NCBI GenBank assembly: GCA_029204225.1
Contig: CM055106.1
Location: forward strand, 17,308,149 to 17,372,148
Reading direction: 5' to 3'
Length of the DNA: 64,000 nucleotides
Source of the DNA: Diphasiastrum complanatum
Lineage: Eukaryota; Streptophyta; Lycopodiopsida; Lycopodiales; Lycopodiaceae
Below, one piece after another: positions 1-10,039 of the stretch. A model generated the notes under the pieces. That model had not been told where the DNA came from and did no database searches. It was given only the letters and a program-made list of their open reading frames with translations. The position numbers and the translations under genes were made by a program. How positions within the stretch are numbered: position 1 is the stretch's first letter; every line of letters begins with the position of its first letter.

Positions 1-882
1 TCAACTTTAGAAGTTGACGACTTATCCTCGATAGTTTTCGTGTCATCCTTTCGCTTGGATCGTCGTTTATTTCTTTTATCTCCTTTATCAACTTCTGATT
101 CTGATGAATCACTGCTTTTGGACTCCGAGCTTGAAGAACTGGTACTTGAGTCAGAATCTGAATCATCTTTGCTATCACTAGAATCAGTTTTAGACTTACA
201 AGATCTTCTAGCTGAGCGTCGCTTTCGTGCTAGTTTCGAGGTCTCGAAGTTCTCAGCACTAGCTATCACTGCTACTAAGGAGGTCATGTCTCCTTGTCTG
301 CAATATTGATCAATCTTTGGTGGTAAACCAACCAAAAACCATTCGATCTACATATCAACGGGATATAGACCGGTTAGTTTTCCTATAAAATTCTTAACCT
401 TACATGTATATTTTCAAAGGGATTCTTTAGTTGCTTCTGAACATTGTTCAGACGTCCAAGAATTCTAGATTTATAATTTCTCTGAACTGGTTTAGAATCG
501 CATCTTTTAGTAGTAACTAGGTTCCTACACGGCCTGGTTCAACTTGATTGTACCATATGCGTGCCTGCTTTCTCAGCAGACTAAAAAAGATTCGTAGTTT
601 ATCTACGTCAGTTCCTTCATTATTTGCATTAGCAATTGACTCAAATTGCGAGACATAGCTATCTGCATCATCTGAAGTAGTCCCTTTAAAAAAATCATAC
701 TTAATTTTTGAGATAGAAGTGAAACGTACAACATGACCCTCCATACCAAAGCTAATTAGGAGTTCAAGTAACTTGGCAGTGATCTCGTCAAGATTTCTTC
801 GACTCGAACTCTCACTCTGTCTTCGTAAAAATTCCTCTCTAAGCTTACGGTATCGTTCTAATTGGGATTCTCTATCTGACAT
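1..882 (-). pseudogene. Ty3-type retrotransposon gag, broken, runs off the left edge
   Basis: Capsid-type gag of a Ty3/gypsy element read on the minus strand. The start is at 882 (MSDRESQLERYRKLREEF) and the frame stays open to 517, ending in an ARIWYNQVEPG block, which resembles the A..WY signature of plant retrotransposon gag domains. A second minus-strand frame covers about 340-1 and starts with a gag-like stretch (PPKIDQYCRQGDMTSL), followed by a serine/acidic and lysine/arginine-rich tail. The two frames are not joined: a frameshift or small deletion lies between about 340 and 517. No zinc knuckle, protease or RT is visible before the window ends. A tRNA-Asp primer site lies 54 bp upstream. 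The assignment to Ty3-type gag is confident; the lineage is not determined. Confidence 0.75.
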
Positions 883-935
883 ATACTATAAATGAAAATG
901 GATGTGTCAGTTTTCTTATAACTTTCCTAAGCTAT

Positions 936-952
936 CCCCGGCAATGGCACCA
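936..952 (-). other. Primer binding site, tRNA-Asp type
   Basis: Read on the minus strand this is TGGTGCCATTGCCGGGG, two changes from the TGGCGCCGTTGCCGGGG used by many plant Ty3 elements primed by tRNA-Asp. It lies between the gag start (882) and the presumed LTR (from about 965), as expected for the 5' end of a minus-strand element. The 12-bp gap to the presumed LTR end is longer than usual, so the LTR edge may be slightly off. Confidence 0.7.
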
Positions 953-964
953 AAAATTGGTATA

Positions 965-1376
965 TGTCATACTATATCAACAAGGTTAATATATATGTTG
1001 TAGTAAACAATGTTGAACCCACAGAGGACAGTAGTAGAAAGTTATGTATTTGGTACAATTTATGATTTATTTCGAGTGAAGTGGCTTCGGACATTATTCT
1101 GGTTGTCAACAGACATTAGAAAGTAACCAGTATTACTTGTGTTGGGGGTGTGTAGTGTTAATAATTCCAGAACAACAGTCTTGCCTCTATCAAATTGAAT
1201 GAAATGCGTTCTACAGGTGAGATGTTATCAGAGTAGTACAATAGTACTACACTCCGACTAATTAAGGTGTCAACAGAGAGTCGAGAAATGTTCGATGTAT
1301 TTGTGGTTGTGCAGACAATTAATTAATCGTGTTCGCAAACTGTTCGTTTCTAGACAAAAGTCCTCAACAACTTAAG
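965..1376 (-). mobile_element. Ty3-type 5' LTR, first part (split by copia A1)
   Basis: This stretch follows the tRNA-Asp primer site and carries no gene. In plus orientation it begins TGTCATACTATATC. It stops at 1376 where copia A1 starts, and the flanks of A1 (TTAAG at 1372-1376, TTCAG at 7616-7620) look like a slightly decayed target-site duplication, so the LTR should continue at 7616. The outer edges are inferred only from position and TG/CA ends; no second copy of this LTR is present for comparison. Confidence 0.5.
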
Positions 1377-2113
1377 TGTTGAATTTCACACGTGTGGACT
1401 GTCCACTACATGTACTTGTGACCTCCTAAGGTGTGTAGATGCACCAAGATCAAGACTAGATTGAGATTCAAGATCAATCTTGAATCCTATGGCAGAAACA
1501 CACTACTACATGCATTCAATCACTTCCAACTCTCACTCACACGTGTGAGAAGTATTCAAAAAATAATCTAAGTAAAAACAAGCTGCTCTCCTCGGGTAGA
1601 GAGAGAAAATACATCATTTGCTCTCGGGTAGAGAGAGAAAGCTAGAAATCCAATAACTCACAAAATCCATGAAATCACCAAATCAATTAGCTTCAAAATG
1701 AGGAGTACAATGATACTAGTAGGTCCACGAGCTATCACTATGCTTAACTATGATTGGACCATATTTTGTCACTTCTTGATCCTATTGGATCATTGATCCA
1801 TGCACCTCTTAATTCTATTGGACTATATTCAAGCACACCTCAATTTCCTATTGGACCTCACAAGGTTCCACCTCTAAATCCTATTGGACCTCTTGGAATT
1901 CATCAAACAAAAACTTTACACTTGTCTAGACTCTAATTGGCAAGTGTTTAGCCTCTTACTCTATTTTGGCTCAATAGTGGCATTACAAGTGGAAATGCAT
2001 AATTTGCCATCTATGCCAAATTTATTCCTATCAACATCCTACACCTAGATGCTTGATGTAAAAAACATAAGACCCCTATATCTAACATAGATAATCTTTT
2101 TCAATTATTCACA
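1377..2113 (-). repeat. Copia A1 3' LTR
   Basis: A 737-bp LTR with TG..CA ends. On the element's sense strand it carries CCAAT boxes at plus-strand positions 1753, 1784, 1817, 1850, 1883 and 1936 (seen as ATTGG), most of them 31-33 bp apart. It also has palindromes CACACGTGTG near 1387 and 1539 and a duplicated CTCGGGTAGAGAGAG unit near 1592-1640. These are plausible promoter elements of U3. Confidence 0.93.
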
Positions 2114-2131
2114 CTCCTCCTAAAAAATTAT

Positions 2132-5100
2132 CTATGAAGATTTGAGCATTGATCTTGATATAACTCCAAGATTAGATCTATGCTTGATGAAAGCACTTTT
2201 GCTCAAAGGCTTGGTGAGTAGATCGGCAATACAAGAGGACGAGTTGACATGCTCCAAATAGATTTCTCCTCCAATAAGCTTTTCTCTCACAAAATGGTGT
2301 GCCACTTCTATGTGCTTGCTTCTTGCATGAAATATGGGATTATTGGCAAGAGCTTGGGCCGAGATGTTATCACACTTGATCATTGGTAGATCATCCTCCT
2401 TGATGCACTTTAGCTCCATTAATAACCTCTTGATCCAAAGCACCTCTTTGGTAGTTGTAGTGAGTGCTTTGTACTCGGCCTCACATGAAGAGAGAGATAT
2501 AGTATCTTGCTTTTTGGAAAGCCAAGATATTAGATTTCCTCCAAGAAAGATAGTGTATGCACTAATAGACTTTCGATCCATCTTGTCACTTGCAAAGTCC
2601 GAATTCGAGTAGCCAACAATGGATAGATCTTCACTTTTATAGAGTAGACCATAATCACAAGATGAAGATACATATCTTAGAATCCTCTTGGCTATCTTCC
2701 AATGATGGATCTTAGGATCTTGCATAAATTGACTCAATATGTGCACACAAAGACTAAGATCGGGCCTAGTAATGGTAAGCCAAATCAAGGAGCCTACAAG
2801 ACTCCTAAAAAGTGTGATGTCCTCAAAGGATCTTTCATCACCTTTATTAGGATCTTTTACAATTTGCTCCATTGGAGTATCTACGCTCTTAGAATTTTCC
2901 ATATGGAATTTTTTCAACATAGAGTGAGCATATCTAGATTGGCATATAAAGACATGATTTTCATAAGAATCAATTTCTAGGCCTAGGATGTAATGTATCT
3001 CTCCTAGATCTTGCATTTTAAACTCACATCCAAGTGCTAGCTTGGTTTCATCAACTAGCTTGATACAACTTCCACAAAGAATGATGTCATCAACATAAAT
3101 TAGAAGAATGACAATATTGCTATCAACAAACTTTAGATACATGGAAGGATCATAGTCACTAAGAGTAAATCCTAGTGAGATAAGAAAAGAGTTAAGTCTT
3201 GAATACCATGATCTTGGTGCTTGCTTGAGTCTATAAAGACTTTTGAAGAGCAAGCACACTTTGGACTCATCCTTGATGAATCCTTGAGGTTGTTCCATAT
3301 AGATCTCCTCCTCAAGATAACCATTTAGAAAAGCATTGGATACATCTAATTGGAACACCTTCCACTTGAAAAAACAAGTAAGAGAAATAAGAATTCTTAT
3401 TGTCACCATCTTTGCAACGGGTGCAAAGGTCTCCTCATAATCAAGACCATGGATTTGAGCAAATCCTTTGGCACATAATCTTGCTTTATGCTTGTTGATG
3501 GTGCCATCATGATTGAACTTGATCCGAAGTACCCACTTGCAACCAATCACGTGCTTGTTGGATGGAGGATCCACAAGCTCCCAAGTATTGTTGGTGATCA
3601 ATGCATCATACTCTTGCTTCATGGCATCATACCATTCCTTGGTATTGAGTGCCTCTTGTACATTCTTTGGCTCTTCATGAGAGACATAAAAAACATTATT
3701 AGTGGAATCAAGATCCACTTGTTTGCCTTTGTCAACATATGAGAGCCTCTTAGGCTCGGATCTATCTCTCATGGATCTTCTTGGTGAAAAAATCCGAGGA
3801 GAGTCTTCTTCAAATCTCGACCCCATCACATCATGATTGTCTTCAAAATCAATAATTGATGATGCATCCATAGATTTCTTGATCTCGGCCTCTTCAAATG
3901 ATGAGTGTTGATCTTCATGAAAGACAACATCTCTATTTTCAATAACTTGAGAAGTAGAGAGTATAAAGACTCTATAGGCCTTTTTGGTGGATGAGTATCC
4001 AACCATGATCCCTTTGCATGCACTAGGATCTTCCTTCTTCCTTGTTTCCAAGGGAATATCGACAAAGCATAAGCATCCAGAAACTCTAAGGTGATCAACC
4101 TTAGGCTTCTTCAAAAATAAGATTTCATATGGTGACCTTCCTCCAAGAGCTATATGCGGGAGCCTATTGCAAAGATAATTTGCACAATTAATGGCTTCTC
4201 CCCAAAAATCTTTGGGCAAAGATGTCTCAATTCTCATAGATTTTGCACATTCACATAGAGATCTATTCTTTCTCTCGGCCACTCCATTTTGTGATGGAGA
4301 GTAGGCACAAGAAAACTCTCTTTTAATGCCTTCAAGCTCACAAAAATTTTGAAATTTATTGGAGATATATTCACCACCTCCATCACTTCTAAGAGCTTTA
4401 ATTTTGAATGAGAATTGCTTCTCTACATAAGCTTTGAAAATAAGGAAATGATCAAACACCATAGATTTTGAAGCAAGAAAATATATCCAAGTGAATCTTG
4501 TGTAGTCATCAATGAAAGTAACAAAACAAGTGGCTCCTCCCTTGCTTGTAGTTGATGAGAAATGCACATCCGAGTGGATTAACTCCAAAGGATGCTTGCT
4601 TTTGATAGAAGATCTTGTAAATGGCTTTTTGTGAGATTTAGCAATAGCACAAGCCTCACAAGGCTTGATCTTCTTGGAGAATGACTTTGGCAAGCCAATA
4701 GCTTTGGATTCTTTGATCATAGAGAGCATGGATTTGTAGTTGGGATGTCCCAACCTCCTATGCCATAATTCCTCCATAGAGAGCTTGTTCACAAGAGCAA
4801 CATTACAAGCATTCACATACTCATTTGGATCTAGTTTATAGATGCCACCAAATCTAGATCCTAATGCAAGGATCTCATCATTCTTCTTGATAGTGCAAGT
4901 ATCAACATTGAATTTTACATCAAGGCCATTATCAAGCAATTGGCCAACACTAATAAGATTCTTGGTAAGCTTAGGTACATAAAGAACTCTAGAGAGAGAA
5001 ATAACTTTAGAGGATGCAAGCTTCAAGGGAATGTTCCCTATGCCTTCAATAGGACATTCAAAATCATTTGCAGCGTATATTGATTTCTTGACTCCATCAT

Positions 5101-6175
5101 AAGGTGCAATAGAAGAGAAAGAGTCCTTGGAGCTACACATATGTGAAGAAGCTCCACTATCAATATACCATAGGCCGTCCTTCTTGAAAGGAGTAGATGA
5201 GAAACTAGAGACCATAAGATATCCCTCTCCATCACTTGAAATAGTGTCTTCCTTGTCATTGATAATATTGGCTTGCTTGAGTTGATTCTTCTTTTTGAAG
5301 CAATTGGTGGCATAATGACCTTTCTTGCCACAATAAAAGCACTTGATCTTCTTCTTCTTCTTGAGCTTGGATGATGAAGCATTAGAGGAATCATCTTCCT
5401 CCTCATCTTTGTCTTTGGATTTGACTTTGTCCTTGCTTGAGGATTGTTGATGTTGGTTCTTGCTCCTCCCTTTGTGGTTATCCTTGGCAAAGAGAGCTTT
5501 GCCATCATTATGAGTGAGAGAAAGCTTGTCCATCCTCAAGAGCTTGTACTCTTGTCTTGATTCTTCTGAAATTAGCACACTTTGGAGAGCCTCCAAACTT
5601 GGTAGCTCCTCCTTAATGGCACAGGATTGGACAAGGTTATCAAATTCACTTCTCAAGCCATTGAGAATGACTTGAACTAGCTCATTTTGATTGATGGAAT
5701 CACCAATGCAAGCAAGCTCTCTATGAATATCTTTTACTCTCAAAACATAACTAGATGCACTCTCATCACTCTTTTGGCTACTTTAAAAGATTTGATTCCT
5801 AAGAGTGAGAAGCCTAGAGGTATTCTTAGCCTCATAGATAGTCTTGAGACAATCCCAAGCTTCTTTGGCTGTTGTACAAGTACCTATCTCCCTCAATATC
5901 TCATTAGAGACATTCATCTTAATGTAGTGGAGAGCCATCCTAGCTCTCTTTTTGTATTTTTGAACCTCTTGAAGAACTTGTGGTTCTTCTTCAAGGCCAA
6001 GAACTATGTCCATCACGTCTTGAAGGATCAAGATGGACTCCATCCACATTTTCCAAATTGAATAATTTGAAGTGGTCAATCTTTCACTTGGTTCCAACAA
6101 GGATGAACCCATTGAAGACATTTGAAGTGAAGAAAACTCAAATGATGAACAATAAATGTTGTTACACACTTTCAA
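2132..6175 (-). pseudogene. Copia A1 gag-pol polyprotein with one premature stop
   Basis: One frame of about 1346 codons broken only by TAA at 5783-5785; the homologous codon in copy A2 is CAA, so this is a C-to-T nonsense change. The N-terminal part (130 residues before the stop) is a UBN2-type gag. In the 1203-residue downstream part the order is a CCHC zinc knuckle (about 135-148, CFYCGKKGHYATNC), aspartic protease DSGAS (195-199), a GAG-pre-integrase WHRRLGH block, an integrase core (HSD, LRSDGGGEY, VAERKN, giving D-D-E), reverse transcriptase with the YVDD box, and RNase H (SSCEAEY, HARSKHIEVAHHFV). The integrase motif has SDGGGEY where relatives have SDNGGEY. The start is taken at 6175 because copy A2 begins the same way. 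Confidence 0.92.
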
Positions 6176-6865
6176 TAGGATCCAATAATTGAGTACTATC
6201 TCCTCCTATGAAAGATCTTGCAACAATTTGTGAATTGATTCTCACTAGCTACTCAAATCTCTCTAAAACAAGATCTATTTCACATCAAATGATGGAGTAT
6301 AGGCAAATTTAGGATCTAACACTCTTAGCACGTGTGAAATACACTAAGAAACCAAATTTGACTCAAATACAATGATATTGCATGAAACAAAATGGATAAG
6401 ATCTCAAAATAGTGCCTAGATCACATATAGATGAGATTGGCAAGCATACAACTGTGATTTTGGATCAACCAAGCAATCTCTTGACCAAACCAAATGTGTC
6501 CACCCAGGTCTAGGTGCCCTACCTAACCCTCTTCAAAAGCTTATAACTTTTGATTGGCTCAACCAAATGGAATGAAACTGATTGCAACAGAAACTAGACA
6601 AAAATAGCTTCAAAACAAGCTATCAAGCAAGATAAATGGATCAAACATGAGAGAGAACTTCCAAACTGAAATTGGATGTTCCTCATACGTGTCTGAGCAC
6701 CTGATTCCATACAGTACTAGGTCAGACCCAGTCAATGTCCTTCTGATCTCTTTTGATCCAAGATTGAACAAGATAGCTAGGAAAATGGGCCTTGACAACT
6801 TCTAGCTCAAAATTGATGAAAAATTTTTCACTTAGATGGATCAAAATGCATGGTAACTTTAGGTA
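6176..6865 (-). other. Copia A1 untranslated leader
   Basis: About 690 bp between the primer site and the gag start with no supported coding sequence. A homologous leader stands at the same place in copy A2 (55608-56296). It holds ACGTG-core motifs (CACGTGTGAAAT near 6331) like those in the LTR. Confidence 0.7.
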
Positions 6866-6878
6866 GGCTCTGATACCA
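6866..6878 (-). other. Copia A1 primer binding site, tRNA-iMet
   Basis: Minus-strand TGGTATCAGAGCC directly abuts the 5' LTR at 6879. It is a full match to the usual plant copia site for initiator tRNA-Met. Confidence 0.95.
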
Positions 6879-7615
6879 TGTTAAATTTCACACGTGTGGA
6901 CTGTCCACTACATGTACTTGTGATCTCCTAAGGTGTGTAGATGCACCAAGATCAAGACTAGATTGAGATTCAAGATCAATCTTGAATCCTATGGCAAAAA
7001 CACACTACTACATGCATTCAATCACTTCCAGCTCTCACTCACACGTGTGGGAAGTATTCAAAAAATAATCTAAGTAAAAACAAGCTGCTCTCCTCGGGTA
7101 GAGAGAGAAAATGCATCATGAGCTCTCGAGTAGAGAGAGAAAGCTAGAAATCCAATAACTCACAAAATCCATGAAATCACCAAATCAATTAGCTTCAAAA
7201 TGAGGAGTACAATGATACTAGTAGGTCCACGAGCTAGCACTATGCTTAACTATGATTGGACCATATTTTGTCACCTCTTGATCCTATTGGATCATTGATC
7301 CATGCACCTCTTAATTCTATTGGACTATATTCAAGCACACCTCAATTTCCTATTGGACCTCACAAGGTTCCACCTCTAAATCCTATTGGACCTCTTGGAA
7401 TTCATCAAACAAAAACTTTACACTTGTCTAGACTCTAATTGGCAAGTGTTTAGCCTCTTACTCTATTTTGGCTCAATAGTGGCATTACAAGTGGAAATAC
7501 ATAATTTGCCATCTATGCCAAATTTATTCCTATCAACATCCTACACCTAGATGCTTGATGTAAAAAACATAAGACCCCTATATCTAACATAGATAATCTT
7601 TTTCAATTCTTCACA
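6879..7615 (-). repeat. Copia A1 5' LTR
   Basis: A 737-bp LTR of the same length as the left copy. In plus orientation it starts TGTTAAATTTC and ends CTTCACA. It has the same CCAAT array and palindromes as the left LTR, and should act as promoter for minus-strand transcription. Confidence 0.93.
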
Positions 7616-8464
7616 TTCAGTCCCGTTATGGTTAAAGAACACGAATAGTTCTAGAGAACATTAGAAACTTATGTCAGTTACAAGCAGGAACACAGATCAA
7701 AGACTCAATTCTTCAGACAGAGATTGCCATCTCAAATGTATACATATAGTTTTATTCAATGATCGTGCTAGACTATGCCAAATGTAGATGTTATTCGAGT
7801 GCCAAAAAGAAAGTATTTGCGATAGAGGAATAAGATGATTTTAAGACAGTTCCTTAGAGCATATTTACGGATACACAACAAACGACTATAATGCGCTAGA
7901 AAGTTTGTTTGATCCAAAAGTAATTCATGTAATGCGTTAGAGATTGCTAGTATACTGAGGATCACTCACACTCAACAGTGTGGAGAACAAAGATAAGGGA
8001 GAATAACTCTCAACACTCTATTCACTTCTTTAGCCTCTTACAATTACATAAACTCTTCTCTCTTGATGGTCGAGACTGAAGCGTGTGATCAATATATGTT
8101 CTACAGGACGAACAAACACACCTCTAAAACAACGGGTGTGTTGCTCCCGTGAAAAGGTCTAGTTAACAAAGAGGTTGAATGTATGTTCAATTAGACCATA
8201 AGTGGTATATTTAACGAAGAGTTAAAATTACTCTAGTTTAACATGTCGATTCATATCTAGTCATTTTGCGTGAATGACCTAGTAAAGGCTATCCAAGGCA
8301 ATGTTTTCCCTTTTAAAGACCTCATCCTTAAATACAAGGCAAGTACTTAGGTGATATATTCTCTAAAAATGACTTAGGCCTCTTTATGATTTATATTTAT
8401 CCAGCTCATATCTTCATTTTTGAGTATATCATGTCATATTTAGGTTGATATTCAATATTTAACA
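7616..8464 (-). mobile_element. Ty3-type 5' LTR, second part
   Basis: Non-coding continuation of the LTR interrupted by copia A1. It ends in plus orientation with ATATTTAACA at about 8464, just before sequence homologous to a LINE coding region, so the LTR edge is placed there. Taken with 965-1376 the LTR would be about 1.26 kb. No second copy is available to confirm the boundary. Confidence 0.45.
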
Positions 8465-9384
8465 ATTTTGTGGCATCACAGCAGCCAAGAATCTGATCCC
8501 TTCACGTGTGCGACAAAGGACCTCATTCCTCCACCTGTGCAAGCTTCTTTGGCTCCCCTTGAGAGTGGGCTCATTTTCAAAAATATCTTATAAAGTAGTT
8601 CCACGCACATGCTTTCACCCAACTTCTCAATGATTCACCTTCGACCGCCGAGACTCGGGCTCACCTTCTTTCTTGTGCAGGCCCAAGTGCTGGTGCTTGG
8701 CTTGTTGCATGTCCTATTCTTCTGCTCTCTTTGAGTTAGATTGGATCTTCCTCGTCCAGTGCTGGTGGGTTTGACGAAGTGTTCTTGTGGTCACCCTCTT
8801 GATTTTCTTGGCACTCATCTCATGCGTTGTCTTTCTAGCAAAGATCTCACGTGATGTACTTGCATCTATTGCACATGAATGCAGCTTTCATGTTGTCTGG
8901 GAGCAAACTAAATTTTTTTTTATATTTGATTCTCAATCATCCCATCATCAGGTTGACCTTGGTCTTTCACATGAGGGAGTTTGCACCCTTGGGGATGTTG
9001 TTATTGCTGATCATTTGACGCAGAACCTCCTTCATCGTGCTTCAATGACCCAAGGTGTTGTTACTTATCATGCAACTCAAGATAAAGAGCGGGATTATTG
9101 CAATCGAACTCCTGGAGAAGACTTTATTTCTTTTGCTTTGGAAACTTATTGGTGTCTACATAAGAAATTCGATGATTTTCAATCAATCTATGCAGGATTT
9201 GCAACAAAACTTCAAAGACGTGGTGCATCACTTTTATCTATCATTATGTCATATTATCGTCAAGCATTTGCAATACTTCAACATGCCGTAGTTGTAGGAA
9301 TGGATACTTCTCAGCTTCCTGCACTGCCTAAACTTGCAACTGTCTTAGCTAGTGACTTACATCAAGCAATAGGCTTTCAATAGC
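8465..9384 (+). pseudogene. LINE-like retroelement, 3' coding part, copy 1
   Basis: A decayed coding region homologous to 31141-31961 plus 36515-36858. Recognisable parts are a LLSCAGPSAGAWL block near 8675, a Cys/His motif (CSCGHPLDFLGTHLMRC, spacing CX1CX9HX3C) near 8780, a segment matching the HVLREQ and VDIVLS endonuclease region of copy 2 at 8880-9000, and an open C-terminal stretch ending at TAG 9382. The frame is broken between the Cys/His motif and the downstream part. In LINEs of the R2 group a CCHC motif followed by a restriction-like endonuclease lies at the C-terminus; the match is inference from motif order. The 5' side abuts the Ty3 LTR at 8464. Confidence 0.6.
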
Positions 9385-10039
9385 CATCTTGTGAATATTT
9401 GCTTTGCTATAGTTGGTGTACAATATCTCAATTCGCCTTATGGACATAATTGTAGCACCTTGGCGCGTCAGGGTGCGCCATCCAGGGGCTGGCCAAAAAG
9501 GCGCACGCAGGCGCCGTGGCGCTAGGGCGGGTGCGCCAGGTGGCAGGCAGCGACCATGTGGCGCCGGGCAGGGGCATCGACGCCAGGTGGGTGGTGCCGA
9601 GCAGGCAGGCCGGGCAGGCCCAAGTGGCATCGGGCAAGCAGGTGGGTGGCTTTTTAAAGTTTGATGATAAGTTGGCAACGTCGGTCCCCGGAAAAACCCG
9701 AAGGTGCCCTTAGATTGAAGGCTTGTAAATCCCGAAGGTGCCTCTAGAGTGAAGGCAAGAAAAATGCGAAAAAGACGAAAAGGTGAAGGTGGGCCTAAAA
9801 TGGATTCCAAGCCCTTCTGGCCACTGTGTCGCATTTTTTGCGAAGGTACGAAAAAGGTGAAGAATACGAAGGTGTCTTAAAACCTATTAAGGCACAAAAA
9901 TCTCAAAGGAAAAAAATGTGAAGAACTGAAACATGTAGTCGGCCTTCGATTTTCAGGATGCTCATTACTTGAACGATTTGTTTAAGGCTAAGCATAAGAA
10001 ATCTAACACTCCCCTTAATGTGGATCCTGAAAAACCTTG
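9385..10039. other. Non-coding stretch with a GC-rich patch
   Basis: No gene is supported. 9440-9655 is strikingly GC-rich for this window, with repeated GGCGCC, GTGGCGC and GCAGGC words, and open frames on both strands there are a result of composition. 9660-9900 repeats CCCGAAGGTGCC, GGTGAAGGTG and similar words. Confidence 0.6.

Larger units (their letters stand above)
1377..7615 (-). mobile_element. Ty1/copia retrotransposon A1, nearly complete
   Basis: A 6239-bp minus-strand element with two 737-bp LTRs (1377-2113 and 6879-7615) that differ at about 14 positions by eye. It has a tRNA-iMet primer site, a polypurine tract (minus-strand TTAGGAGGAG just inside the left LTR) and one long gag-pol frame. 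Flanks TTAAG and TTCAG are a probable 5-bp target duplication with one change. The only visible lesion in the polyprotein is a premature TAA at 5783-5785. It sits inside the LTR of a minus-strand Ty3 element, so it is the younger of the two. Copy A2 (54858-57394) belongs to the same family. Confidence 0.93.

Noticed and set aside
1754-1936. 60-residue plus-strand frame with PIG repeats, also at 7256-7438 and minus 55035-55217
   Set aside because: It is antisense to the LTR and follows from the 33-bp phased CCAAT repeat (11 codons); no start context or independent evidence.
9349-9834. 161-residue minus-strand and several plus-strand frames rich in Ala, Pro and Gly
   Set aside because: They lie over the GC-rich patch where stops are rare; no motif, and frames exist on both strands.
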